Assembly (NCBI GenBank): GCA_022573285.1
Contig: JACZUF010000001.1
Span: 1-64,000 of the forward strand
Direction of reading: 5' to 3'
DNA length: 64,000 nt
From: Chloroflexota bacterium
Lineage (GTDB): Bacteria > Chloroflexota > Dehalococcoidia > Lucifugimonadales > UBA3495
A model generated the notes under the pieces. That model ran no database searches, was not told the origin of the DNA, and worked only from the letters and a program-made list of their open reading frames with translations. The translations under genes were made by a program, and so were the position numbers. Positions 42,159-50,652 of the stretch are shown here, piece after piece. The stretch's first letter is position 1, and every line of letters begins with the position of its first letter.

Positions 42159-42741
42159 GGCCGCGGTCCTCCGCTACATCGAGTTGCCGGGGGCCAAGTT
42201 TTTCCGGGCGATCAAGTTCACCCCCAACGGCATCACCATCCTCGGTTTCCTGATCACCGTTGTGTCGGCGTACCTGGTCGGCGCCGGCTGGCTGCTGGCG
42301 GGCGGGATCGTCTTTCTGTTCGCCGGGGGGCTGGACCTGATGGACGGCGCGCTGGCCAGGCTCACCGGCAAGGTCAGCCCCTTTGGAGCCCTGCTGGACT
42401 CCGTCTTCGACCGGCTCAGCGAGGCCGCATTATTCGTCGGTCTGGCGGTCTACGCACTGCGGGCAGACATCAGCGAAGACCGGCAAGTGTTCTTCATCAC
42501 CGTGATTCTGCTGGCCCTCATATTCTCCCAGGCGGTCAGCTATCTCCGCGCCCGCGGCGAGGGCCTGGGCGTGTTTACCAAGTCGGGGCTGATGACCCGC
42601 CCGGAGCGGGTGGTGTTGCTGGGCGCCGGGCTGATCGTTGGTCAGATCGAGTGGTTTCTGCTGGCCATCGCCGTTGTCTCGTGTTTCACCCTGTTTCAGC
42701 GCATGCTCATCATCCGCGACCTGCTGGACAAAGCTGGATAA
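42130..42741 (+). CDS. CDP-alcohol phosphatidyltransferase (PI/PGP synthase-like)
   Basis: A 203-residue membrane enzyme. FTPNGITILGFLITVVSAYLV begins the first helices; LDLMDGALARLTGKVSPFGALLDSVFD is the D-x2-DG-x2-AR-x8-G-x3-D-x3-D motif (stated in parts). ATG 42130 lies in the end of the preceding glycosyltransferase, overlapping it by 29 bases, so coupling is likely. With ino1 and the PimA-like enzyme next to it, phosphatidylinositol (phosphate) synthase is the best guess; phosphatidylglycerophosphate synthase is an alternative. Confidence 0.82.
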   Translation: MALPGREQFRAAVLRYIELPGAKFFRAIKFTPNGITILGFLITVVSAYLVGAGWLLAGGIVFLFAGGLDLMDGALARLTGKVSPFGALLDSVFDRLSEAALFVGLAVYALRADISEDRQVFFITVILLALIFSQAVSYLRARGEGLGVFTKSGLMTRPERVVLLGAGLIVGQIEWFLLAIAVVSCFTLFQRMLIIRDLLDKAG

Positions 42742-42809
42742 CCCAATGCTTCCCGTGTAAACTGGTCTCCATTCAAGGGGCTGTCCCGTCGAGAATAGGA
42801 GACCGGTGA

Positions 42810-43532
42810 ATGACCCAGCAGGCGCTGATCCCGGACCAGGAAAAGGCCCAGCTAAAGCGGACCTTCCGCAAGGACCTGAAGGCCGAGGTCAACCTGCGCC
42901 TGTTCACCCAGCGGCCCTCCCCCATCGCCGTGCCGGGCAGGGAATGTAGGTACTGCCTCCAGACCCAGCAGATGTTGGAGGAACTGGCGGCGCTGTCGCC
43001 CAAGGTCCACCTCGAGACGGTGGACATCTACGCCGAGCCCGGCCTGGCCCGCGACCAGGGCATAACCAGGGTGCCGGCCATTGCCTTTGGCATTAAAGGG
43101 GGACCGAAGGGCGGACCGAAGCTAAGGTTCTTCGGGATTCCCATGGGCTACCAGTTGGCCGTCATCGTAGAAAACATCCGGACCATCTCCCGGGGCGTCA
43201 GTCCCCTGAGCATGGACACCCGGAAGAAGCTGCGCGGGATCAACCAGCCGGTGCACATCCAGGTATTCGTTACGCCGGGCAGCGCCCAGTGCCCATCCAT
43301 CGCCCGGTTGGCCCACGCCCTGGCGTTGGAGAACCAAAATATCACCGCCGACGTGGTCGAGGTTGAGGAATTCCCCGCCCTCGGCCGGCAGTACGGCGTC
43401 CGGTCGGTCCCGCTGACGGTGGTGAACGAGCTCACCCAGATCGCCGGTGTGGTGACCGAAGCGGAATTCGTCGAAAAGATCATCCAGTGCGGAGTGCGCC
43501 AGCAACCCGATGCCGCACCGGTCAAGGCTTAA
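42810..43532 (+). CDS. Tandem thioredoxin-fold protein (protein disulfide oxidoreductase/glutaredoxin-like)
   Basis: A 240-residue protein of two thioredoxin-like domains. The first has GRECRYCLQTQQMLEEL, a CxxC site, and TRVPAIAFG cis-Pro; the second (from residue 147) has TPGSAQCPSIARLAHALA, where only one Cys of the pair remains, and RSVPLTVVNEL. This resembles the PDO family of glutaredoxin-like proteins, with the second site reduced to C-P-S. A short GGPKGGPK duplication in the first domain comes from a 12-base tandem repeat near 43099. Role in thiol redox is inferred. Confidence 0.82.
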   Translation: MTQQALIPDQEKAQLKRTFRKDLKAEVNLRLFTQRPSPIAVPGRECRYCLQTQQMLEELAALSPKVHLETVDIYAEPGLARDQGITRVPAIAFGIKGGPKGGPKLRFFGIPMGYQLAVIVENIRTISRGVSPLSMDTRKKLRGINQPVHIQVFVTPGSAQCPSIARLAHALALENQNITADVVEVEEFPALGRQYGVRSVPLTVVNELTQIAGVVTEAEFVEKIIQCGVRQQPDAAPVKA

Positions 43533-43565
43533 AACAACCAACAGACTGCACCAGGAGAAATAAGC

Positions 43566-44039
43566 GTGCCCAAAGAATTAAAGGGCGACATGAACGGACA
43601 GGGACTGCATATAGGAGTGATCGTTGCCCGGTTCAACGAAATCGTTACCAAGAAATTGCTGGACTCGGCCGTCGAAGCCCTGCTCCATCACGGGGTCAGG
43701 GACGAAGACATCACGGTCAGTTGGGTCCCTGGGGCATTTGAATTGCCCGTGGTGGCCAAGGCCCTGGCCAAGTCCGGCAGGTACCAGGCAATCATCTGTC
43801 TTGGGGCGGTTATCCGCGGCGAGACCTCCCATTACGATTTCGTGGCCGGTCAGGCCGCCAGCGGCATCAGTTCCGTGGCGCTGGAAACCGGTGTGCCGGC
43901 GATCTTCGGCGTGCTGACCACCGAGAACCAGGCGCAGGCTTTGGACCGGGCCGGCGGCAAAGTCAGGGACATGGGCGCCAACACCGCCGCCGTCGCCGTC
44001 GAGACGGCGCGGCTCATCGAAGCCGCCAACACTGCTTAG
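43566..44039 (+). CDS. ribH: 6,7-dimethyl-8-ribityllumazine synthase
   Basis: A 157-residue protein. GVIVARFNEIVTKKLLDSAVEAL, VPGAFELPVVAKALA, ICLGAVIRGETSHYDFVAGQAASGI and GVLTTENQAQALDRAGGK match the lumazine synthase family motifs. It makes the riboflavin precursor lumazine from ribityl-uracil and dihydroxybutanone phosphate, giving FMN for the many flavoenzymes here. Other rib genes are not adjacent. GTG 43566 has AGGAGA nine bases upstream. It lies 33 bases after the thioredoxin-like gene. Confidence 0.94.
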   Translation: MPKELKGDMNGQGLHIGVIVARFNEIVTKKLLDSAVEALLHHGVRDEDITVSWVPGAFELPVVAKALAKSGRYQAIICLGAVIRGETSHYDFVAGQAASGISSVALETGVPAIFGVLTTENQAQALDRAGGKVRDMGANTAAVAVETARLIEAANTA

Positions 44040-44087
44040 TCCCTCCGTCTGTCCGTTGCCCCCGTTTCAAGGTGCAAGGAGCGCTCC

Positions 44088-44987
44088 GTGAAGTTCGGCG
44101 TGACCATTCCCAACAACTGGGGTGTCGAAAACCCGCAACAGGTCCTGGAATTCGGCCCGCTGGCCGAAAGCCTGGGCTACGACTCGGTCTGGGTCATGGA
44201 CCACCTGTTCAACACCGGATACATCCGTGAGCGGTTGGAAGACAAACCCTACTACCATCCCATGTCCACCCTTTCCTACCTGGCGGCCACGACGTCAAAA
44301 GTGACCCTGGGCACCTCAGTGCTGGTGCTTCCCTATCACAACCCCGTGGAACTGGCCAAGTACGCCGCCACCCTGGACCAGATTTCCGGCGGCAGGGTCA
44401 TCCTGGGCGTGGGTGTCGGCGCAATGACCGAGGAGTTCGAGGCCCTGGGCATCTCCATGCGTCGGCGGGGCTCCCTGACCGACGAGTGCATGGACATCAT
44501 GAAGGAGCTCTGGTCCAGTCATCTGCCCCGGTATCAGAGCAAACGTTGGGACTTCTCGGAACTCTACTTCTCGCCCAAGCCGGTGCAGCCCACCATACCG
44601 CTGTGGGTCGGCGGTTCCAGCCCCGGAGCGATGAGGCGGACCGCCCTGCGAGGCGACGGCTGGCATCCCACCGGACTCTCGCCCGAGGGGTTCGCGCTGG
44701 GAAAGCGGGAAATCACCGAGGCTGCCACTGCCGCGGGAAGGGACCCCGATCAGATGACCTGGTCGATCAGGGTCGAAGTGGAGGTGCACGGCCGGCCCTC
44801 CAGCGACCGCGCCGCGAGCCGGACGACCATGCCCGGCGACGACCCGGCCATGATGGTGGCCTCGATCAAGGCCTACCAGGACGCCGGCGTTGAGCACATG
44901 GTGCTGGCCCTAAACTCGGGGGACGTCCCGGCCCTCAAGCGGCTCATGGAGACGATTGCCTCCGAGGTCATGCCGGAGTTTAGGTAG
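44088..44987 (+). CDS. Luciferase-like (F420/FMN-dependent) monooxygenase family protein
   Basis: A 299-residue TIM-barrel flavoenzyme. MKFGVTIPNNWGVENPQQ is the N-terminal strand, GYDSVWVMDHLF a conserved turn, TLGTSVLVLPYHNPVELAKYAATLD, GRVILGVGVGAMTEEFEALG and PLWVGGSSPGAMRRTALRGDGW follow, and it ends ASEVMPEF. Cofactor may be F420 or FMN; the substrate is unknown. GTG 44088 has AAGGAG six bases upstream. It is the last gene of the ino1 run. A remnant of another copy is at 4208-4435. Confidence 0.88.
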   Translation: MKFGVTIPNNWGVENPQQVLEFGPLAESLGYDSVWVMDHLFNTGYIRERLEDKPYYHPMSTLSYLAATTSKVTLGTSVLVLPYHNPVELAKYAATLDQISGGRVILGVGVGAMTEEFEALGISMRRRGSLTDECMDIMKELWSSHLPRYQSKRWDFSELYFSPKPVQPTIPLWVGGSSPGAMRRTALRGDGWHPTGLSPEGFALGKREITEAATAAGRDPDQMTWSIRVEVEVHGRPSSDRAASRTTMPGDDPAMMVASIKAYQDAGVEHMVLALNSGDVPALKRLMETIASEVMPEFR

Positions 44988-45075
44988 GGGGTCAATGCGT
45001 CATACTGTGCTGAGGCTATCGGTGGTTACTTCACGCTGACGAGTAATTCGAGGGAAAGGACTCTGGGCGGTTAAT

Positions 45076-45378
45076 TTACTTTGGTTGAGAACGCCGCGCC
45101 CAATACTCGGGGCGACGATAATGGTGCGCTACCGCGAGGAGCAGGATGTTCTCTCCCGTTTCCAGGTAGATGATGCTATAGGGAAATCCCCTTAGAATCA
45201 GCTTTCGAAGGCCTCCACCGAGGGGAGAGCCTGATTCCGGGAAGGCCGAGAATCGCTCGATTGCACTTTTCACTGCGGACAAGAATCTTAAGCCAAGGCC
45301 CCTGAGGCGCGATTCGTAGAATTCCACCGTTGCCCCGAGTTCCGCCGAAGCCTATGGGTGGAAATATGCTTCTTTCAC
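45076..45378 (-). pseudogene. ParE/RelE-type toxin gene interrupted by an early stop
   Basis: From GTG 45378 the frame reads VKEAYFHP, then TAG (45354-45352), then ASAELGATVEFYESRLRGLGLRF and, at the C-terminus, GFPYSIIYLETGENILLLAVAHHYRRPEYW, all typical of ParE. In the family the TAG position is usually Glu or Asp, so a single nonsense change (GAG to TAG) is likely. A shorter product could only start at GTG 45327. The antitoxin stop and toxin start overlap as TAGTG, a normal TA arrangement. Confidence 0.75.
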
Positions 45379-45616
45379 TATTGGTCGCGCTGAGACCCCA
45401 GCCCATTCAAAACGTCTTCGGCAGGAATCCCCCTTACCGAATTTTCTTGAATCTCTCGGACCCTTCTTTTCGCCTCAGCAACCCAAAGTTTCTCTATTTC
45501 CTCTGGGTCGTCGCTCGTCTCTTCGAGGCTACAGAGAGGCTGACAGCCAGCCTCGCGCGGTCTTCAGCGGGCAGTTGCAATGCGTCCTGTTCCAATTCAC
45601 CCATTGATTGGGCCAT
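45378..45616 (-). pseudogene. Addiction-module antitoxin gene with a frameshift
   Basis: ATG 45616 has AGGAG upstream and starts MAQSMGELEQDALQLPAEDRA, then RLAVSLS. At about 45535 the frame shifts; the other frame continues SLEETSDDPEEIEKLWVAEAK to GIPAEDVLNGLGSQRDQ and the stop at 45380-45378. This is the addiction-module component family (helix then a short tail). The lost base sits in CTCTCTGTAGCCTC. An extended -10 (TGCTATTCT, 45648-45640) lies upstream. Both TA genes carry disabling changes. Confidence 0.75.
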
Positions 45617-46011
45617 GGTCGTTCTCCTCGCTGCGAATCAGAATAGCACTTACAGGCTTTATTAGTTGATCAAGAAAAACGCGGATGATGCTGCTATGGC
45701 GGGCCCGTCAGGATTAATTATACGTTGGCGTAGGCCGCAGAATACACCGACGATGGCAAATGGCTTGTCGGTCTGCCTCCGCTCCGCTTCGGGTGGCGTA
45801 GCCCCAGACGGCCAATGTTAAACTGGCGGCAGAGTTCCGGACGACCGTGGAACTGCCCGACGCGAAGAGAATGGCCCAGCAGTCGTAAAAGGGCAGCCTA
45901 GTTAAGAGTCGATACATTAGACAACTGATTGATTACCGTATATGAACATGCCAAACAAAAACGCCGCGGCACGACAGAGGTCTCGCCGCGGCGGTCATTC
46001 ACCGGTGACCA
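45617..46011. other. Intergenic region between the decayed TA pair and the protease
   Basis: About 395 bases. It contains the extended -10 of the antitoxin and a strong stem near the end (45962-45993: CGCCGCGGC/GCCGCGGCG with GTTTTTG on the minus strand). Short frames here have no recognisable features. Confidence 0.4.
45962..45993 (-). terminator. Minus-strand terminator-like hairpin
   Basis: CGCCGCGGC and GCCGCGGCG form a nine-pair stem with a 14-base loop. On the minus strand it is followed by GTTTTTGTTT. There is no nearby minus-strand gene it clearly ends, so the role is uncertain. Confidence 0.4.
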
Positions 46012-46905
46012 GTGTGTAGCTTGAACCAGACTTGCGCCAATCTTGGCGTCAGACTCCGTTTCCCCTTGGCTTTGGTGGCATTGGCAGTGCTCGCCATGCT
46101 GGCGTGCCAAGGCCCGGGGGGAGAACCCGGTCCGGAAGGGCCGCAGGGACAAATGGGCCCGCCGGGCGTTCAGGGTGAAGCCGGCCCCACCGCTGAAAGG
46201 GGGCCGGCGGGTGACCCGGGGCCAAAGGGCGACCCGGGGCCCCGGGGATTCCCCGGGTTTGTCGGTCCCAGAGGCCCTGAGGGTCTGCCCAGCGAACCGC
46301 CGCCGGACTTCAGCGACTTTGTCGGCGACATGCGGAGGGCCGTCGTCTTCGTCAATCTAATCTTTTCCCAGGGGTCGGGCGTCCGCATCTCAACCACCGA
46401 GATACTTACCGCCGAACACGTGATCACGGGCGCAAGCCGGGTCGATGTCTCAGTGGGCGGCGGGTCCTATCAAGGGGCCACGGTGACCGGGTTCGATACC
46501 GCCCGCGATCTGGCGCTCCTGACCCTGGACAGTCCCACGGAGGGCTTAACGGTCGAGCTGCCGGTCTCTAACCAGGTATTCGCCGATCTATCGCAAAGAC
46601 TCGTCGAAGATATCGGCTATGAGGTTGCGTTGATCGGATTCGTTCCCGATATCTCGAACTCGACCCCATTGGTCACCTTTGGCCGCATCGGGTCGCTGTG
46701 GAATATCAGTCCCGGCGATTTTGCCATCGGCCAGGTGGACGCTGCGGCAACCAATGGTATGAGCGGAGGCGGCGTATTCAACAAATTCGGCGAGTTCTTG
46801 GGAATATTGATTACATCATCCAGCTTCGACGGCAACATCCGCTACGTCAGGTTCGAGGAGATCAAAGAGGTCATCGATGGGCTGCGGGCCGGAAGCAAAA
46901 GATAG
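46012..46905 (+). CDS. Lipoprotein with collagen-like repeats and a trypsin-like serine protease domain
   Basis: A 297-residue protein. Residues 15-31 are a hydrophobic signal ending MLAC (Cys32), a near-lipobox. About twenty Gly-X-Y triplets follow (residues 34-93, for example [24 protein letters not shown]), with one break at AER. The rest is a chymotrypsin-like domain: [11 protein letters not shown] (His), ARDLALLTL (Asp) and GMSGGGVF (Ser). So the catalytic triad is present, held away from the membrane on a triple-helical stalk. Start GTG 46012; a downstream TTG is possible. Not operon-linked. Role unknown: cell-surface proteolysis is inferred. Confidence 0.75.
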   Translation: MCSLNQTCANLGVRLRFPLALVALAVLAMLACQGPGGEPGPEGPQGQMGPPGVQGEAGPTAERGPAGDPGPKGDPGPRGFPGFVGPRGPEGLPSEPPPDFSDFVGDMRRAVVFVNLIFSQGSGVRISTTEILTAEHVITGASRVDVSVGGGSYQGATVTGFDTARDLALLTLDSPTEGLTVELPVSNQVFADLSQRLVEDIGYEVALIGFVPDISNSTPLVTFGRIGSLWNISPGDFAIGQVDAAATNGMSGGGVFNKFGEFLGILITSSSFDGNIRYVRFEEIKEVIDGLRAGSKR

Positions 46906-46931
46906 GTGGACCGAGGCCTGGAAGCCAGGGG

Positions 46932-48329
46932 TTAAAGGTCCTCCCGGTCCACGAACTCGTTGATCTCCTTCCAGTCCTGGCGTAGGCCTTCCACGCCCGT
47001 ATCGTCCGATTTGATCCGCCCGTAGTGCGAACGCTGGAATCGCTGCACGATCCGGTAGACCGGGTCGGTCGGCAAGAGACCCCACAGGCCCCGTTGATGC
47101 TCGTTGGGCGTCTCCCAGTCACGGCGAGGCCGGCCCAACCGGGCGGCCAGCCCCAAGAAACCGTGGTAAAACTCCCTGGGCGAGGTGGGTTCCTTGCCTC
47201 CATCAGGCCTATTTTCTCGCACCGGGAACATCCTTTTCCACCATGCGGCCAACATCCCCGATACGTCGTCGTTGGCCCGCTTCCAGGTGAAAAGTGACTC
47301 CCTGGTCTCTTCAACGTCGCCCTCCCGGCCCATGAACCGCCGGGAGTGGAACAACCGGTAGACCAACCAGCCCGCGATCGAAGCCGCCACGGCCAATGCG
47401 AACCACTTGAGTGCGGTAATTAGGGCGGTTGAAGCTTCCTTTTCCTCGCTCTGCTCTCTGAGTCTCCGGTGGAACTCGTCCAACTGTGCCTGAGCGTTTT
47501 CCAGCCCCGTAAAGTCGCCTCCTCCGAACATTCCCGCGAACCAGTTGGCCAGCCCCACGATCACGCCGGCAAACAACCCCATCAGCAGCAAGACCGGCCG
47601 CAGGACCCAGAACCCGGCCGTGCCGCCGAATTTCAGGGTCTCCCGCGTCACATCGTCCAGGCCGCCCAGCCCGATGGCGCTGATGACCAGTCCCAGTAAA
47701 ACCACTGCGGCGATACTGACAACGATGGGCATCACCCATTCCCGGGACATCACGTGCGTCTCCCCGCTCTCGGAGGAGAAGCGGGCCAGGGAAAGCCCCA
47801 GCAGACCTACCGCGAAGAATCCCACCACCAGGAAGCCGTTCACCACCCGTTCTTCCACCATGCTGTCCACCAGCGCGGTGGCGAACAGCACGCCCAGGCC
47901 CCACAGGAAAGCAGAGCGCACCGCGTCCAGAGTTATGTCCTCTTTGGCTACGCCGGCGCCCCGCCACCACACGATGATCAGGAACAACATTGTCCCGATG
48001 ATGGCTACCGTGGAATCCACATCGCCAGAGATCAGGGTCTCCACGGGCACGTAGCCGGACCCGGTGTTCATGTTGGTCAGGACCAGCAAAGAAGGCAACC
48101 CGGAGGCGAGACCCAACAGGCCCCTGATGCGGGGATTGACGTTGACCGACAGGACGTAGGACATGAGGACGAATGACAAAACCACCGCCAGCAGCACCAG
48201 CCAGAACGGCAGGGCTATCTTCGGTTGGTCGATGAGGGCGGCCACCGCCACGAAGACCAGGTAGAGGGCACAGCCCTCCAGGAACAGGGCTACCGCAGTG
48301 ACCGTGTTATTCCGCCAAGACCGGCTCAT
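46932..48329 (-). CDS. DUF4129-containing membrane protein
   Basis: A 465-residue protein with about eight hydrophobic segments in the first 270 residues, a linker with a coiled-coil region (FTGLENAQAQLDEFHRRL), then one more helix and a cytosolic C-terminal domain. That domain carries the DUF4129 region (RIVQRFQRSHYG, then GLRQDWKEINEFVDRED). DUF4129 proteins occur with MoxR and DUF58 proteins, as here. The start overlaps the DUF58 gene by 23 bases. No transglutaminase domain is visible. Function unknown, likely envelope-related. Confidence 0.78.
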   Translation of the reverse strand: MSRSWRNNTVTAVALFLEGCALYLVFVAVAALIDQPKIALPFWLVLLAVVLSFVLMSYVLSVNVNPRIRGLLGLASGLPSLLVLTNMNTGSGYVPVETLISGDVDSTVAIIGTMLFLIIVWWRGAGVAKEDITLDAVRSAFLWGLGVLFATALVDSMVEERVVNGFLVVGFFAVGLLGLSLARFSSESGETHVMSREWVMPIVVSIAAVVLLGLVISAIGLGGLDDVTRETLKFGGTAGFWVLRPVLLLMGLFAGVIVGLANWFAGMFGGGDFTGLENAQAQLDEFHRRLREQSEEKEASTALITALKWFALAVAASIAGWLVYRLFHSRRFMGREGDVEETRESLFTWKRANDDVSGMLAAWWKRMFPVRENRPDGGKEPTSPREFYHGFLGLAARLGRPRRDWETPNEHQRGLWGLLPTDPVYRIVQRFQRSHYGRIKSDDTGVEGLRQDWKEINEFVDREDL

Positions 48330-49530
48330 GTTCCTCCAGAGGATCCAAGACGCTGGCCATGGGAATCACCCGTATGTCACCCAATTCCCGGTCCGGAAGC
48401 CCATCCCCAGCGTAGAGCACCATCACCGGGCAGCCGTGGTCTCGGATCCCGGCGATGTCATTGACCAGGGAGTCTCCCAGGGTTGCCGTGACCAGCAGGA
48501 CCGTCGTCCCGGCCGGAAGGGAGTCCCGTTCCGCGTTCAACACCTCGGCAAGGGGGGCAACCACGTAGGGCGCCGCCATGGCCAGGGACTCAAGCGCCAT
48601 TGAAAGCTGGCTGGACGAAGCTCCCATGGGAACGTTGATCCACTTCCCGGTGTAGCTGGCCACGGCGTTGCTGACCACCCCGTAGGTGTAACCCCGGCGG
48701 TCCGCCAAGTCAGCCGTCGATGCCGCCACGGTCACGGTTCGCTCAAAGAGACGGCGGTTGCTGCCTTGCCAAGTGTAATCCCGGGTAGAGCCGTTCATCA
48801 CGATCAACATGTTCAGGGAAACCACCGGCTCAAAGACCTTGGTCTGCAGCCTTCGGGCGCGGGCGGTCGCCTTCCAGTCGATGTGCTTCAGCGGGTCTCT
48901 GGGCAGGTAGTCCCGCTTTCCCACGACCCGGTTGGTGTCGTAGTAGAGCGGCCTTGAACCGCGGACCTCTCCCAGTGGATGCTCCGGCGGGAACAGGAGC
49001 CCTTCCAAGTCCACGATCCTGGGAAAAACCAAGATATGGTCGAAATGGGTGTAACGAGTCTCGGCGGAGCTGAAACCGAAGATGTCGCCGGTCCGCAGGC
49101 GCACCGGGCCGATGCGGTGGTAACCGCGCTCCGAGCACGTCAGGGAATACTTCCAGGTGGCTTTCTGATAAGGGAGCAGGGAGGTGGTGATGGTGTGCTG
49201 CCGGTTGATTTCAAGCCCGGTGCCCCGCATGGTCGCGCCGATCAGGTCCAGTCCGTCGGGAAAGGAATCTTGGATATCGACCCAGATCAGCGGCAGCACT
49301 TTGTCATTGTCCAGGGTGACGGAGTAGTCCACGGTGTCGCCGATGAAGGCCCGTTGGCGGCTGATCGACCGTGAATGGCTCACGGAATGGAAGGCATAGC
49401 GGTCCCAGATGCGGGCTGCTAACGCCAGGACAATCACCAGGGAACCCACCACCAGCAGCAACCCTTCGCTGGCCACCAGGCCGATGAAAATCATGATGCT
49501 GCTGAATAGAATCCAGAAATCATTAAGCAT
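48307..49530 (-). CDS. DUF58 domain protein
   Basis: A 407-residue protein with two N-terminal membrane helices (IMIFIGLVASEGLLLVVGSL, VIVLALAARIW) and a cytosolic or exposed VWA-like DUF58 domain. The defining RDYLPRDPLKHIDWKATARAR follows VVGK, and the C-terminus is a Rossmann-like half with ATLGDS. DUF58 proteins partner MoxR AAA ATPases. ATG 49530 with GGGAG five bases upstream is preferred to a longer frame at 49602. Confidence 0.88.
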   Translation of the reverse strand: MLNDFWILFSSIMIFIGLVASEGLLLVVGSLVIVLALAARIWDRYAFHSVSHSRSISRQRAFIGDTVDYSVTLDNDKVLPLIWVDIQDSFPDGLDLIGATMRGTGLEINRQHTITTSLLPYQKATWKYSLTCSERGYHRIGPVRLRTGDIFGFSSAETRYTHFDHILVFPRIVDLEGLLFPPEHPLGEVRGSRPLYYDTNRVVGKRDYLPRDPLKHIDWKATARARRLQTKVFEPVVSLNMLIVMNGSTRDYTWQGSNRRLFERTVTVAASTADLADRRGYTYGVVSNAVASYTGKWINVPMGASSSQLSMALESLAMAAPYVVAPLAEVLNAERDSLPAGTTVLLVTATLGDSLVNDIAGIRDHGCPVMVLYAGDGLPDRELGDIRVIPMASVLDPLEEHEPVLAE

Positions 49531-49564
49531 CGCAGCTCCCAGACCGGAGTGTTGATTCGGGGTG

Positions 49565-50545
49565 TTAGACCGGGACTTCGACCTGGGACAGAACGTCGGC
49601 AACCACGTCTTCGGAAGACCGCTCGCGGAGCCGGGCTTGAGACTTTACGATTATGCGGTGGGGCAGTGCGTAGGGAGCCATTAGCTTAATGTCATCGGGG
49701 CCCACATAGTCACGGCCGTGGATGGCGGCCATGGCCTGGGAGCAGCGGTAGAGGCCCATGGTCGCCCTGGGACTGGCGCCCAGTTCCGCGTCGGGGTGCT
49801 GTCGGGTGGCCCGCACCAACTGCACTATATAATCGCTCAGCACCGGGTCCACGTACACCTGCTGCACCAGGCGTTGCAACTCCAATATCTCGGGGCCGTC
49901 GGCCACCGGCTGGAGGTCAGCCATGGGGTTTGCCCCGTTGAACCGGGCCAGCATCTCCCCCTCCTGGACCTCGTCGGGGTAACCCATGCGGATCCGGATC
50001 AGAAACCGGTCCAACTGGGCTTCGGGCAGGGGAAAGGTGCCTTCCAGTTCGATTGGGTTCTGGGTGGCGATGAGCAGGAACGGCGCCGGCAGTGGAATGG
50101 TCAGGTCGTCCACCGTCAATTGCCCTTCAGCCATGGCTTCCAGCATCGCCGACTGGGTCCGGGGCGTCGCCCGGTTGATCTCGTCGGCCAACACCACCTG
50201 GGCCAGGATGGGCCCCGGCCGGAACTCAAACTCGCCGGACTTCTGGTTGTAGAAATGGACCCCGGTGATGTCCGAAGGCATCAGGTCCGGGGTGCACTGG
50301 ATGCGCTTGAAGGAGCATTGGAGAGACTGGGCCAGGCAGCGTGCCAGGGTGGTCTTGCCGATGCCGGGCACGTCTTCCACCAGGATATGACCGGCGCTCA
50401 ACACCGCGGCCAGGGTCAAGTCGATGACATCGCCCTTGCCCACCAACACCTTTTCGATGTTGGCCTTGATCTTGGCCGCCGCTTGGGAAACAGCGCCCGA
50501 GATATTTGCCGGCGTTTCTACCTTTGGCGCTTCACTCTGGGTCAT
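49565..50545 (-). CDS. MoxR family AAA ATPase
   Basis: A 326-residue MoxR-type AAA+ protein. VEDVPGIGKTTLARCLAQSL is Walker A, VVLADEINRATPRTQSAMLEAM Walker B and sensor region, FLLIATQNPIELEGTFPLPEAQLDRF the arginine-finger and sensor-1 segment; the lid follows. MoxR proteins are chaperones for metal or cofactor insertion or for VWA partners. It leads a three-gene operon with DUF58 (34 bases away) and DUF4129 proteins. ATG 50545 is chosen. Confidence 0.92.
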   Translation of the reverse strand: MTQSEAPKVETPANISGAVSQAAAKIKANIEKVLVGKGDVIDLTLAAVLSAGHILVEDVPGIGKTTLARCLAQSLQCSFKRIQCTPDLMPSDITGVHFYNQKSGEFEFRPGPILAQVVLADEINRATPRTQSAMLEAMAEGQLTVDDLTIPLPAPFLLIATQNPIELEGTFPLPEAQLDRFLIRIRMGYPDEVQEGEMLARFNGANPMADLQPVADGPEILELQRLVQQVYVDPVLSDYIVQLVRATRQHPDAELGASPRATMGLYRCSQAMAAIHGRDYVGPDDIKLMAPYALPHRIIVKSQARLRERSSEDVVADVLSQVEVPV

Positions 50546-50652
50546 GATGCTTGTAACACCTATACGGATGGCCGCCACCGCTGGTTCAACGGCACTCTGC
50601 CAGGTAGATTTTACGACCGTTCCTTCACCGGTGTCGATTCACCGGCATCGGT

